In this document: one piece after another, positions 8,603-15,155 of the stretch
Position numbering within the stretch: position 1 is the stretch's first letter
Layout: every line of letters starts with the position of its first letter
IMG/VR virus record: IMGVR_UViG_3300010885_009120
Span: 1 to 50,407 of that record
Length of the DNA stretch: 50,407 bases
DNA from: a virus
Reading direction: 5' to 3' (one strand)
Notes under the pieces: generated by a model
Seen by the model: only the letters and a program-made list of their open reading frames with translations
The model's database searches: none
Told to the model about the DNA's origin: nothing
Made by a program: the position numbers and the translations under genes

Positions 8603-9433
8603 ATGAGTTTAGAAAATAACCCTTTAAAGCAGTATTTCCGTCGCCCGGGAATTTATTTAAAATTACCCAGCGGTGGATTAGGATATGAACCGGGAGTAAT
8701 TGAATTTCCAGAGACCGGAGACTTGCCTGTGTATCCAATGACTGCGATTGACGAAATCACTAGCAAAACTCCAGATGCGTTGTATAACGGAACTGCTGTA
8801 GTAGATATCATTACTAGTTGCATTCCATCAATTAAACAACCATGGAAAGTAACCTCAGTTGATTTAGATGCTATCTTAGTAGCAATTAAAATTGCAACAA
8901 ATGGTTCTGAAATGGAGATTGAAACTACTTGCAATAAATGTGAGGAAGAATCAAAGTACGGGGTAAACTTAAGTATGGTTTTGAATAATTTCAGACCCGG
9001 TGATTATGAAAACGGACTAGTAATAGACCAATTGAAAATAAAGTTTCGCCCACTAACTTACAAAATATTAGCTGGTAGTAGTGTAAAACAATTTGAAATA
9101 CAAAAAGGTATCATTTACATTAACAGCTTACCTGACGGCTTTGAAAAAGACGAAAAGTCAAATGAATTGTTAAAAACAATAACAGACTCAACAGTTGATG
9201 TATTAGTAGATACTATTGATTGTGTGATTACTCCGGAATCAATAGTAAACGATAGAGCATTTATTATGGAATTCATTATGAACACTGATAAGAAAACTTT
9301 TGAAGCTATCAGAGACCATAGTGTAAAATTGCGTGAAAGTACACAAACTCAACCATTACACATAACATGTACTCATTGCAATAATGAGTATGACCAAGCA
9401 TTCACATTGAATGTAAGCGATTTTTTCGCTTAA
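8603..9433 (+). CDS. 26: gp26-like baseplate/tail assembly protein (zero-frame product)
   Basis: A 276-residue protein beginning MSLENNPLKQYFRRPG. It fits the T4 gp26-type baseplate assembly family: a conserved N-terminal segment (KLPSGGLGYEPGVIEF), a central CNKC at about residue 111 and a C-terminal CTHC at about residue 257, which could form one or two zinc ribbons. In T4, gene 26 is followed by gene 51 and both products are needed for hub assembly. Here the stop codon falls directly after a slippery T TTT TTC and before a hairpin, with a conserved-looking open frame continuing at -1, so this is probably also the first part of a 351-residue fusion. A strong AGGAG precedes the ATG. Its place beside tape-measure genes suggests a chaperone role for the tape measure. 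Confidence 0.85.
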   Translation: MSLENNPLKQYFRRPGIYLKLPSGGLGYEPGVIEFPETGDLPVYPMTAIDEITSKTPDALYNGTAVVDIITSCIPSIKQPWKVTSVDLDAILVAIKIATNGSEMEIETTCNKCEEESKYGVNLSMVLNNFRPGDYENGLVIDQLKIKFRPLTYKILAGSSVKQFEIQKGIIYINSLPDGFEKDEKSNELLKTITDSTVDVLVDTIDCVITPESIVNDRAFIMEFIMNTDKKTFEAIRDHSVKLRESTQTQPLHITCTHCNNEYDQAFTLNVSDFFA

Positions 9434-9470
9434 GGCTTCTATACCTTGACCCCGAAGGTATCGGGAAGCT
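9421..9470 (+). promoter_or_regulatory. Programmed -1 ribosomal frameshift signal (predicted)
   Basis: The zero-frame codons GAT TTT TTC form the canonical slippery heptamer T TTT TTC at 9421-9427. After a 6-base spacer (9428-9433, which contains the start of the zero-frame TAA) comes a hairpin. Its outer arm is 9434-9440 with 9464-9470 (7 pairs, two of them G-U), then a 2-base bulge at 9462-9463, then an inner arm ATACCTT/AAGGTAT at 9441-9447 with 9455-9461 (7 perfect pairs), with loop GACCCCG. A -1 slip enters a frame open to 9654. All three elements have textbook spacing; function is not shown. Confidence 0.8.
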
Positions 9471-9471
9471 G

Positions 9472-9657
9472 ATGGATGGTATGGAACGGGATATAAAGGC
9501 TATTAAGAAGAACTCTGTACGTATAGCCTGGTATATGCGTGGAGCCTTAACCTATGAGGATGTACTCAATCTCAGTGCTGATGAACTAAAATCGGTTAAT
9601 GAAATTATTGAAGAAAACTTAGAAACTACTAAGAAAACACAGATGCCGTTCTTCTAA
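9472..9657 (+). CDS. 51: gp51-like -1 frame ORF, probably made as a fusion to gp26
   Basis: From the first ATG the frame gives 61 residues ending TQMPFF. The same frame is open further upstream, through LRLLYLDPEGIGKLMDG, back to the slippery site at 9421-9427, so a -1 slip adds 76 residues to the 275 read in the zero frame. The segment RIAWYMRGALTYEDVLNL, then helices and a Pro-Phe-Phe end, looks like the small proteins that follow gp26 in T4-like phages, in the position of T4 gene 51. The upstream GGGAAG is a poor Shine-Dalgarno and is locked in the hairpin, which argues against independent initiation. By analogy with lambda G/GT, the extension would bind other tail parts while the shared domain coats the tape measure. 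Confidence 0.75.
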   Translation: MDGMERDIKAIKKNSVRIAWYMRGALTYEDVLNLSADELKSVNEIIEENLETTKKTQMPFF

Positions 9658-10178
9658 TCCATGGTATATCATTTGTTATTATTACGGTAATCACCCTATT
9701 CATTAATTGAGAGATGAACGCAGTTCATCTAAGTACTCGCTATCGCTCGTCCTTAATTGTTTACGGTTATCTAGTTTACTAATTGTAATTTGATAATTTG
9801 TATTAAGGACTATATTGCCGCTTTGAAGCCATGGTAGTGCTATTCAGCACTACCAATGGTAAAGGTATGTTTGCCATGCCCGTCATCCATAGTCATCTCT
9901 TCCCCGGATAATCAACTCTTTTCTGTTATTATTCGCCACCGGTTGCTCTGTAGGGTTTTTGGGACTGTAGTTGAAGCTATTAGGTTCTGCCTAATTCTTC
10001 AGCAACGCATGTTACATATTCGCAAGATAAAGTAAAATATGTACTCATTGAAGGTTCGCTTTGACGAGAGCCTTCTCGGTGTTCCGTACCATTACTGATA
10101 CGCATACTCCAGAATCCGACGGCACAGCACAATCTGTACAATCTCAAGGAGGACTTGCAACCAAGCCTACGATTTTTT
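9658..10178 (+). ncRNA. Gene-free, hairpin-rich region; candidate structured RNA
   Basis: About 520 bases between convergent genes with no convincing reading frame. It looks richer in G+C than its surroundings and is full of inverted repeats: 9712-9730 (8 pairs, 3-base loop), 9749-9757 with 9802-9810 (GTCCTTAAT/ATTAAGGAC), 9829-9859 (GGTAGTGCT/AGCACTACC, 4-base loop), 9970-10003 (7 plus 6 pairs), 10013-10043 (TACATATT/AATATGTA) and 10050-10075 (GAAGG/CCTTC). It ends in a terminator-like hairpin and T tract, which favours plus-strand transcription, as a separate RNA or a long 3' UTR of the gp26/51 gene. I did not recognise a tRNA, tmRNA, RNase P or group I intron core. It could instead be a double-sided terminator zone or decayed sequence. 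Confidence 0.4.
10150..10178 (+). terminator. Intrinsic terminator-like hairpin, plus strand
   Basis: AGG (10150-10152) and CTTG (10154-10157), with an unpaired A between them, pair with CAAG (10162-10165) and CCT (10166-10168) around loop CAAC. Five bases later come six T residues (10173-10178). The stem is short and the T run slightly distant, so it may be weak. It would end plus-strand transcription exactly where the convergent nuclease gene begins to be antisense. Confidence 0.45.
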
Positions 10179-10743
10179 AAATGTCAATAGTTAGATTTGA
10201 CTTTGTGTCTGTGTTTATATTTGACTTTGTGTCTGCTGAATATGTTTGTACTAATTTGGTATTGTGTTTAAAGAATGAATCGAATTCCATGATGTACCAG
10301 TCACTAAACTTTTCACTTCCGTAGAAGAAGAAATTGTCAGTGATCCATGTTAGCTTGCATTGCACAGCAACATAACGACCCTTACGATTAAATTTCATAA
10401 AAAGAATATTCAAATCGTCTGGATCGGCTACATCAAGTAGTTGTTCTAACCAAGAATCCAATATTTTGTGTTCACCTGATAATAATAAGTGAAAGGGAAA
10501 ATCAGCATAAAACTTACATTCTACGTTCATCTTCGGAAAGCTTTGTCCGGGCACAATATCACCCTTAAAGCTACGAATCTGACCTTCATGTAGAAACTGA
10601 GTTCTGGACTGATTCTTGCCACCAACATAAGCTCCGGAACCAGGAGCTCGAATAAAGCTTTCGCTATATTTTTCGCTTAGATATTTTGCGATTTCTCGCT
10701 CAAATCCTGATCCTTTGTTCTTGCTCGGTGATGACATAGACAT
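10177..10743 (-). CDS. PD-(D/E)XK-type nuclease (Holliday junction resolvase-like)
   Basis: A 188-residue protein. The N-terminal GSGFEREIAKYLSE supplies a conserved Glu on the first helix. APGSGAYVGG, then FKGDIV (active-site Asp, about residue 62) and NVECKFY (the E-x-K, about residues 74-76), make the PD-(D/E)XK nuclease core in the order seen in archaeal Hjc-like resolvases and related phage nucleases. It probably cuts DNA during recombination or branch resolution, fitting its place directly downstream of gp46/gp47. The C-terminal 20 residues are a recent-looking duplication (DTKSN twice). The ATG two codons downstream (MSSPSK) is an equally possible start. The exact substrate cannot be told. 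Confidence 0.75.
   Translation of the reverse strand: MSMSSPSKNKGSGFEREIAKYLSEKYSESFIRAPGSGAYVGGKNQSRTQFLHEGQIRSFKGDIVPGQSFPKMNVECKFYADFPFHLLLSGEHKILDSWLEQLLDVADPDDLNILFMKFNRKGRYVAVQCKLTWITDNFFFYGSEKFSDWYIMEFDSFFKHNTKLVQTYSADTKSNINTDTKSNLTIDI
10195..10235. repeat. Two copies of a 17-bp direct repeat at the end of the nuclease gene
   Basis: ATTTGACTTTGTGTCTG occurs at 10195-10211 and 10219-10235, a 24-base period. On the coding strand it gives the twofold DTKSN motif at the nuclease C-terminus. It is in frame and outside the predicted catalytic core. Confidence 0.9.
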
Positions 10744-10773
10744 ATACTTATCTCTTATCAGTGACTTTCAAAT

Positions 10774-12846
10774 TTATTCTACGTCTACCGCTGTGCTATA
10801 TGTAGTAAAGCCGTTTTCTTTGACTACTTTTAAGACACTGGGCACACGCCCTGCTAGTTCTTCACGGTGAGAAACAAGCCAAATAGACTTATGTCGTCTA
10901 CGTGACATGTCCTTAAGAATAGCAATAGCGTTTTCAACACCCATTGTGTCTAGCCCACTGTCAATCAATTCATCAATGAATAGTGTATTGATAGGTGAAT
11001 ACAAGTTCTCCCAAACATCACGGAATGCAAAACTCAAGCCTAGAATTAGTCGATTACGCTCACCGCGACTTAAGTTATCAAAGTCAAGTTCACGGCCCAA
11101 TTCAGTAATTTCAACCGTTAAATCATTCTGAAATACTACTTGATGCGGCAATCCAATCTTATCTAAGTAATGTGTTAAACGACTATTCAAGTACGACAAG
11201 TTTTGGTCAATAATTTTCTTACGAACAAAACTGTCTTTGCTAGTTAGAATATCTAATAGAAACTTCTGATGTTCCATAGTCTTTGTTAGTTTATTGATAG
11301 CATCAAAGTCAATTGCTTGCAACGCATTTGATTCCATTTCAACTACTTGTTCAGCATATGGATCAGTCTCTGCTGCCTTACTCTCAATATTCTGCAACAA
11401 CCCAGATACTTTACTACGATGTTCAATTGCTTGAGTTTCAGTATCATAATGAGTAACTGGCATGGGACCTACTTCAACTGATGTAAGTTCTGTTAGTTGT
11501 TCAGCATATGGATCAACTTCTTTTTCTTTTTCAAGTATCTTTGTGCGAATGTTTTCTGCATCACTACCATGACGGATTGCTTCAGCTTCTGTTTTATAAT
11601 GTGTCTTTGGCTTGTCACCTAACACAACGTCTTTGTCGTTTAATTCTTTTATTTGATTAACTAAAGAGGCAACATGATTTTGTGCATCTGCAAGCATCTT
11701 TTCTTTATCTTCTAAGACTTTTGTATGTTGCTCATCATGGAAATCTTGCCCACAGGCATAGCATTGATGTGCTAATAATTTTATAATTTCAACGTTTAGC
11801 TTATCTATTAGTTTTTTTTCTTTGTCAATGTCTTTGTTTAGCCGAGCAATATCTTTATCTCGGTCTTCAATTTCTTTTGACTTAATACTATATTCAGCTA
11901 ATGATCTATGTGCTAGAATTTCTTGAACAATATCAATCCTAGATAACTTCTCACCGCTAGCCAGTAAATCATTGATATCCTTGTCTTGTTTTTGTTTCCA
12001 CGCAGTTTGGCGAGCCAACAATGAATCACGTGTATCTTTTTGTTTTTTCTTGACATTATAAATGGCTAAGTCTTTGTGTGCCAATAACTCTTTATCAATG
12101 TCAATCTGTCCTAATTCATCATATTGTGCAACTAGGTAAGCTAAGTCACTATCATGTTTCTTTTGCCAAAGTCCTTGTCTTCGGATCAAACTTTCAATCT
12201 GTTCTTTAATACGCTTGTTGGCTTCTTCAATAGCTTTGACTTTATATTCTTCGCTTTGTATTCCGTCTTTAGTTTCTTTTAACAATACTTTGATTGTTTC
12301 TGCTTTTTCGGATAATAAAGTAATACCCAACAACTGTTCAATGATTTCACGTTGTTCGTTTGATTTTAATGCTAGGAACGGCTCACTATATGTATTCAAT
12401 GCAACAATATGACGGAACATACTACTAGACATACATAGTACTTTTTCAATTGCTACTTGTGTTTCTTTGTTCTCGCCCTGTGCATCATCCGTACCTTTTT
12501 GTAAATCATTGTTTACATAAAATCGTAATAGATTTGGCTTACGACCACGCTCAATCTTATAGTCAATGCCACCAACACTGAATTCAAGTGTAACTAACAT
12601 ACCCTTTCCATTTGTACGATTAACTAAATTATCTTTTCTGATTGAGTTAATGGGCACACCGAATAATGCATAGCTTAGACCCTGAATAAGACTAGTCTTA
12701 CCTGTACCATTACGAGCACCGTCACCACCCAAGTCTAAGTTCTCACCTAGAATAAGTGTTAAGTCTTGGCGGTTAAAGTCAACTGCTTGTGTGACTTGTC
12801 CGATTGATAGAAAGTTCCGTAATGTAATGTTCTTTAATAATATCAT
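10774..12846 (-). CDS. 46: Recombination endonuclease subunit gp46 (Rad50/SbcC-like ATPase)
   Basis: A 690-residue SMC-type ATPase. The Walker A is GARNGTGKTS near residue 46, the ABC signature LSRGERNRL near 592, and the Walker B LFIDELIDSGLD near 625. Two long coiled-coil arms (about 180-340 and 370-520) flank a zinc-hook CYAC near residue 363. With gp47 it forms the complex that processes double-strand ends to feed recombination-dependent replication in T4. The length is a little above T4 gp46 (560). The arms contain internal repeats, such as ELLAHKDLAIYNVKKK and EILAHRSLAEYSIKSK, suggesting growth by duplication. Its ATG overlaps the TGA of the small upstream gene (ATGA), implying translational coupling. 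Confidence 0.96.
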   Translation of the reverse strand: MILLKNITLRNFLSIGQVTQAVDFNRQDLTLILGENLDLGGDGARNGTGKTSLIQGLSYALFGVPINSIRKDNLVNRTNGKGMLVTLEFSVGGIDYKIERGRKPNLLRFYVNNDLQKGTDDAQGENKETQVAIEKVLCMSSSMFRHIVALNTYSEPFLALKSNEQREIIEQLLGITLLSEKAETIKVLLKETKDGIQSEEYKVKAIEEANKRIKEQIESLIRRQGLWQKKHDSDLAYLVAQYDELGQIDIDKELLAHKDLAIYNVKKKQKDTRDSLLARQTAWKQKQDKDINDLLASGEKLSRIDIVQEILAHRSLAEYSIKSKEIEDRDKDIARLNKDIDKEKKLIDKLNVEIIKLLAHQCYACGQDFHDEQHTKVLEDKEKMLADAQNHVASLVNQIKELNDKDVVLGDKPKTHYKTEAEAIRHGSDAENIRTKILEKEKEVDPYAEQLTELTSVEVGPMPVTHYDTETQAIEHRSKVSGLLQNIESKAAETDPYAEQVVEMESNALQAIDFDAINKLTKTMEHQKFLLDILTSKDSFVRKKIIDQNLSYLNSRLTHYLDKIGLPHQVVFQNDLTVEITELGRELDFDNLSRGERNRLILGLSFAFRDVWENLYSPINTLFIDELIDSGLDTMGVENAIAILKDMSRRRHKSIWLVSHREELAGRVPSVLKVVKENGFTTYSTAVDVE

Positions 12847-13064
12847 TTTAATTTTCTAAAAAAACTATCTTTGGATGATTTCTCTTCCCTCAATGTTCGT
12901 TCTATTATACCTTCTAATTTCAGCTTAACTTTAATCAAACTTTTTTGTTCACGCAAACTACCTATATAGGAATGAGTATGAGTTAATTCAGATAAAGCAA
13001 TACCCAAATGCTTGTTTACTTTAATCAATGATTCTAATTCTCTAACTTCTCTGGGTATCTTCAT
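12843..13064 (-). CDS. Small protein between gp47 and gp46 (position of T4 46.1/46.2)
   Basis: A 73-residue, Lys/Glu/Leu-rich, probably fully helical protein starting MKIPREVRELESLIK. It overlaps gp47 by ATGA at its start and gp46 by ATGA at its end, so it is a genuine member of the operon. T4 also has small genes (46.1, 46.2) between 47 and 46, but I see no specific similarity. Function unknown; the position suggests it is made together with the nuclease complex. Confidence 0.8.
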   Translation of the reverse strand: MKIPREVRELESLIKVNKHLGIALSELTHTHSYIGSLREQKSLIKVKLKLEGIIERTLREEKSSKDSFFRKLK

Positions 13065-14074
13065 AGGTTATTGTAAATCTCTAATAGGATTCGTTTGTCA
13101 AATGTATTTGATTCAATGCCGTTAATCTGGTCAATGACGATTTGATCTACACTTTCAAACTTAAGACCATCAAAGCCTTGATTTTCTGTCTGTTCGACCT
13201 TCATAGGTATCAATGTCATTTCACGTAGTTTATGTTCTGGTATCATGGTTTCACGTATGAAATTTGCCTCTTCATAGCTAATATCAATGTCAAGATGTAC
13301 TCTAACATGACTATCAATTAATAGCAACCCCTCAGGGTTTTCTAAGATATCGCTGAGTTTGTGTACTCTAAATATGGGTTGTCTTGGCCAGCTATGAAAT
13401 ACTGGTTCAACCCCCCATTCTAATATCATCATACCACGTGCATCATCACCTGCATCAGCATAGTTATGTGGGAAAGCATTACCGATATACCAAATATTTT
13501 TCTTTGCTTGTCGTTTATGAAAATGCCCACTGAATACTGTATCAAAGCCAGTAAAATGTTCACTACTAATCTCACCGTGATCGGGCATCTCTACCATAGC
13601 ATTCATAAAGAAACTTGGTAATTCAAAATGACCAAACATATATTTGCCAGATAACTTTTGTACTTTCTTATAATCATCTTGTACAAGCCAGGGCGCAATA
13701 ACAACATCACCCCGACTGAACCAATCGTTAACGATTGTCACGTTAGGTAAATGCCTAGCCCATTCAACGCTGTGAATATCTCGCTTGTCTCTATAGTAAA
13801 GGTCGTGATTGCCGGGTATAAAGAATACTTGGTCAAATGAAGCACTTAATTTCTCAAGTGCTTGTAGACCAAAAGTTAACGTATGAATATTAATACTAGC
13901 ACGGTGATGGTTATAATCACCCAAGAAGAAACAGGTTTCACAACCCTCTTCTTTTGCTTTTTTAATAAACCAGTCTACGAAATTAGCACAGTCTTGGTTG
14001 TGCTGTAAACTGTTGCTCTTAAGGCCGAAATGGATATCGGTAAATACTGCGGCTTTTTTGAAAAGGTTAGTCAT
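13061..14074 (-). CDS. 47: Recombination endonuclease subunit gp47 (Mre11/SbcD-like)
   Basis: A 337-residue calcineurin-type metallophosphoesterase. Metal-binding motifs appear in order: DIHFG (about residue 13), GDYNHHR (about 52), GNHDL (about 97), GHFE (about 148) and SGHFHKR (about 185). These are the Mre11/SbcD active-site motifs. It partners the ATPase gp46 in the end-processing nuclease of T4-type recombination. The length matches T4 gp47 (339). The start ATG is only 7 bases from a predicted TATAAT, so a transcript from that promoter would be nearly leaderless. AAGAG abuts the ATG and is too close for a normal Shine-Dalgarno. The order 55-47-46 on one strand is as in T4. Confidence 0.96.
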   Translation of the reverse strand: MTNLFKKAAVFTDIHFGLKSNSLQHNQDCANFVDWFIKKAKEEGCETCFFLGDYNHHRASINIHTLTFGLQALEKLSASFDQVFFIPGNHDLYYRDKRDIHSVEWARHLPNVTIVNDWFSRGDVVIAPWLVQDDYKKVQKLSGKYMFGHFELPSFFMNAMVEMPDHGEISSEHFTGFDTVFSGHFHKRQAKKNIWYIGNAFPHNYADAGDDARGMMILEWGVEPVFHSWPRQPIFRVHKLSDILENPEGLLLIDSHVRVHLDIDISYEEANFIRETMIPEHKLREMTLIPMKVEQTENQGFDGLKFESVDQIVIDQINGIESNTFDKRILLEIYNNL

Positions 14075-14080
14075 CTCTTA

Positions 14081-14109
14081 ATTATATAGGAGTTGGTGCT
14101 ACAAAGCAA
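14081..14109 (-). promoter_or_regulatory. Sigma70-like promoter before gp47
   Basis: On the minus strand TTGCTT (14109-14104), a 17-base spacer and TATAAT (14086-14081). Both hexamers and the spacing are identical to the gp55 promoter. Transcription would start at about 14074-14075, which is the gp47 start codon. Confidence 0.6.
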
Positions 14110-14116
14110 CACCAAC
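14092..14116. other. Inverted repeat overlapping the gp47 promoter
   Basis: GTTGGTG (14092-14098) and CACCAAC (14110-14116) form a 7-pair stem around an 11-base loop, directly after the gp55 stop codon. It contains the predicted -35 element. It has no T tract, so it is a weak terminator for gp55 at best; it could equally be an operator. Confidence 0.5.
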
Positions 14117-14124
14117 GGTTAAAA

Positions 14125-15030
14125 TTATTCTTCGTAAACAGTAGAACTAGTTCCAAGACCCTGGCGTGACCAGCTTGGATTAAGCCCATTCATCTCTAAA
14201 ATATCATCACGTATATTTTGATTTCGTTTTTCGGAATTTAATACACGACAAAAACTATTAGTAATAGCCGCAGTGTAATAAGCGAATGGGTTAGCAGATT
14301 TGGCTTCATTGAAACGTAAGCCAACATATGTAAGTTGTAGAATAGCCGAGTTACGCATCTCATCGTTGTATGTGTACCCGCGCCAATTAAATTTCATTGC
14401 ATATTTTTCACATAGCATGATGTACATACGGGCAAGTTTATTAGTAATGTTTCCTTGATCCTTACCAAACTCACCATTTTCTAAATCACCTTTCCAATGA
14501 CTCTTTCCGATAACTTTAAAAGTATTTGTACTATCTAAACGATAGTGCTGAAAGGGCGGGAAGTTGACTTTGACATGTACCATGTCGTCAACTTCTTTAG
14601 CGGTAGTAGGATCTTCTAAATCAGCAAAAATTTCGTCCGCATCACCCTCAAATTCAAAGATATCTTTAGCAGTTTTCTTTTTATCTACCTTGCGAGGTTG
14701 TTTGGGTGCGACCGGAATATGATCCCAAGTCATTACACGAAATACTAAGTCTGTTGTAGGAATAGACATTGGGTCAGTCGTACCCTTAGTAAGCCCTTGT
14801 TCAATGTCTAGCCTCTCAGCCCTAGTTTCACGTGCTAACTGAATGTTCTCTGGTTTGTATGCGTATTCTAGGCTTTGAGGAATACTAGACTGGGGCATAT
14901 CCACAATAAAATCATATCTATGATCCGCTTCTGCTAGAAATGTGCAATATGAGTTTTTGCTACTGTGAATCTCTTTTAAAATGTCCTTGTTATTTAAATA
15001 ATTTACGGGTTTTTTTGTTATGATTGTCAT
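14125..15030 (-). CDS. 55: Late-transcription sigma factor gp55
   Basis: A 301-residue protein with the T4 gp55 pattern: N-terminal VNYLNNKDILKEI, like T4 YVNNKELLQAI, and a C-terminal core (about residues 195-280) with LCEKYAMKFNWRGYTYNDEM, FNEAKSANPFAYYTAAITN and an Arg/Asn-rich tail. gp55 binds host RNA polymerase and directs it to TATAAATA late promoters. T4 gp55 has 185 residues; here about 130 extra residues, acidic in part (FEFEGDADEIFADLED), separate the two conserved parts. The T4 C-terminal clamp-binding LDFLYE is not obvious; the protein ends STVYEE. The ATG at 15030 is chosen because the 18 upstream codons cover a promoter and AAGGAAA precedes this ATG. Confidence 0.9.
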   Translation of the reverse strand: MTIITKKPVNYLNNKDILKEIHSSKNSYCTFLAEADHRYDFIVDMPQSSIPQSLEYAYKPENIQLARETRAERLDIEQGLTKGTTDPMSIPTTDLVFRVMTWDHIPVAPKQPRKVDKKKTAKDIFEFEGDADEIFADLEDPTTAKEVDDMVHVKVNFPPFQHYRLDSTNTFKVIGKSHWKGDLENGEFGKDQGNITNKLARMYIMLCEKYAMKFNWRGYTYNDEMRNSAILQLTYVGLRFNEAKSANPFAYYTAAITNSFCRVLNSEKRNQNIRDDILEMNGLNPSWSRQGLGTSSTVYEE

Positions 15031-15055
15031 AAGTGGTTGAAGTTTCCTTGATAGT

Positions 15056-15084
15056 ATTATATCAGGTTTGTAGTCAAAAAGCAA
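15056..15084 (-). promoter_or_regulatory. Sigma70-like promoter before gp55
   Basis: On the minus strand TTGCTT (15084-15079), a 17-base spacer and a perfect TATAAT (15061-15056) preceded by TG-A, an extended -10. It ends 26 bases before the gp55 ATG. This looks like an early or middle promoter read by unmodified host polymerase, as expected for a gene that switches on late transcription. Confidence 0.75.
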
Positions 15085-15127
15085 CTATTTTTATTAATAA
15101 AAGGTAAAAATAGCACTTTTTAGTAGC

Positions 15128-15135
15128 GATAAATA
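15128..15135 (+). promoter_or_regulatory. T4-type late promoter (GATAAATA) for the baseplate block
   Basis: GATAAATA, followed by TATTT, lies 28 bases before the first baseplate gene. It differs from TATAAATA only at the first base and is repeated at 23085, 42567 and 43340. It shares the 125-base divergent gap with the gp55 promoter. Confidence 0.7.
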
Positions 15136-15155
15136 TATTTAGCAAAGGTTTAATC

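Noticed and set aside
9448-9465. Pseudoknot between the frameshift hairpin loop (CCCG) and the following CGGG
   Set aside because: Base pairing is possible, but no bases would be left to span the 7-pair stem, so the geometry is not feasible; the extended hairpin explains the sequence better.
9845-9901. Minus-strand 18-codon ORF (MTMDDGHGKHTF start) with a purine-rich leader
   Set aside because: Too short and without supporting context; it runs into the strong 9829-9859 hairpin.
9989-10114. Minus-strand 42-codon frame with ATG (MRISNGTEHREG start) in the same region
   Set aside because: It overlaps three of the hairpins, has no ribosome-binding site and no recognisable motif; a chance frame is likelier.
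10052-10180. 42-codon open plus-strand frame ending in GLATKPTIF within the hairpin-rich region
   Set aside because: The composition looks protein-like, but there is no ATG and a stop precedes it directly; upstream frames do not continue it. It might be a gene remnant but cannot be supported.
15031-15084. 18-codon N-terminal extension of gp55 from a TTG
   Set aside because: It covers the TTGCTT/TATAAT promoter, and a good ribosome-binding site precedes the ATG at 15030, whose product starts like T4 gp55.
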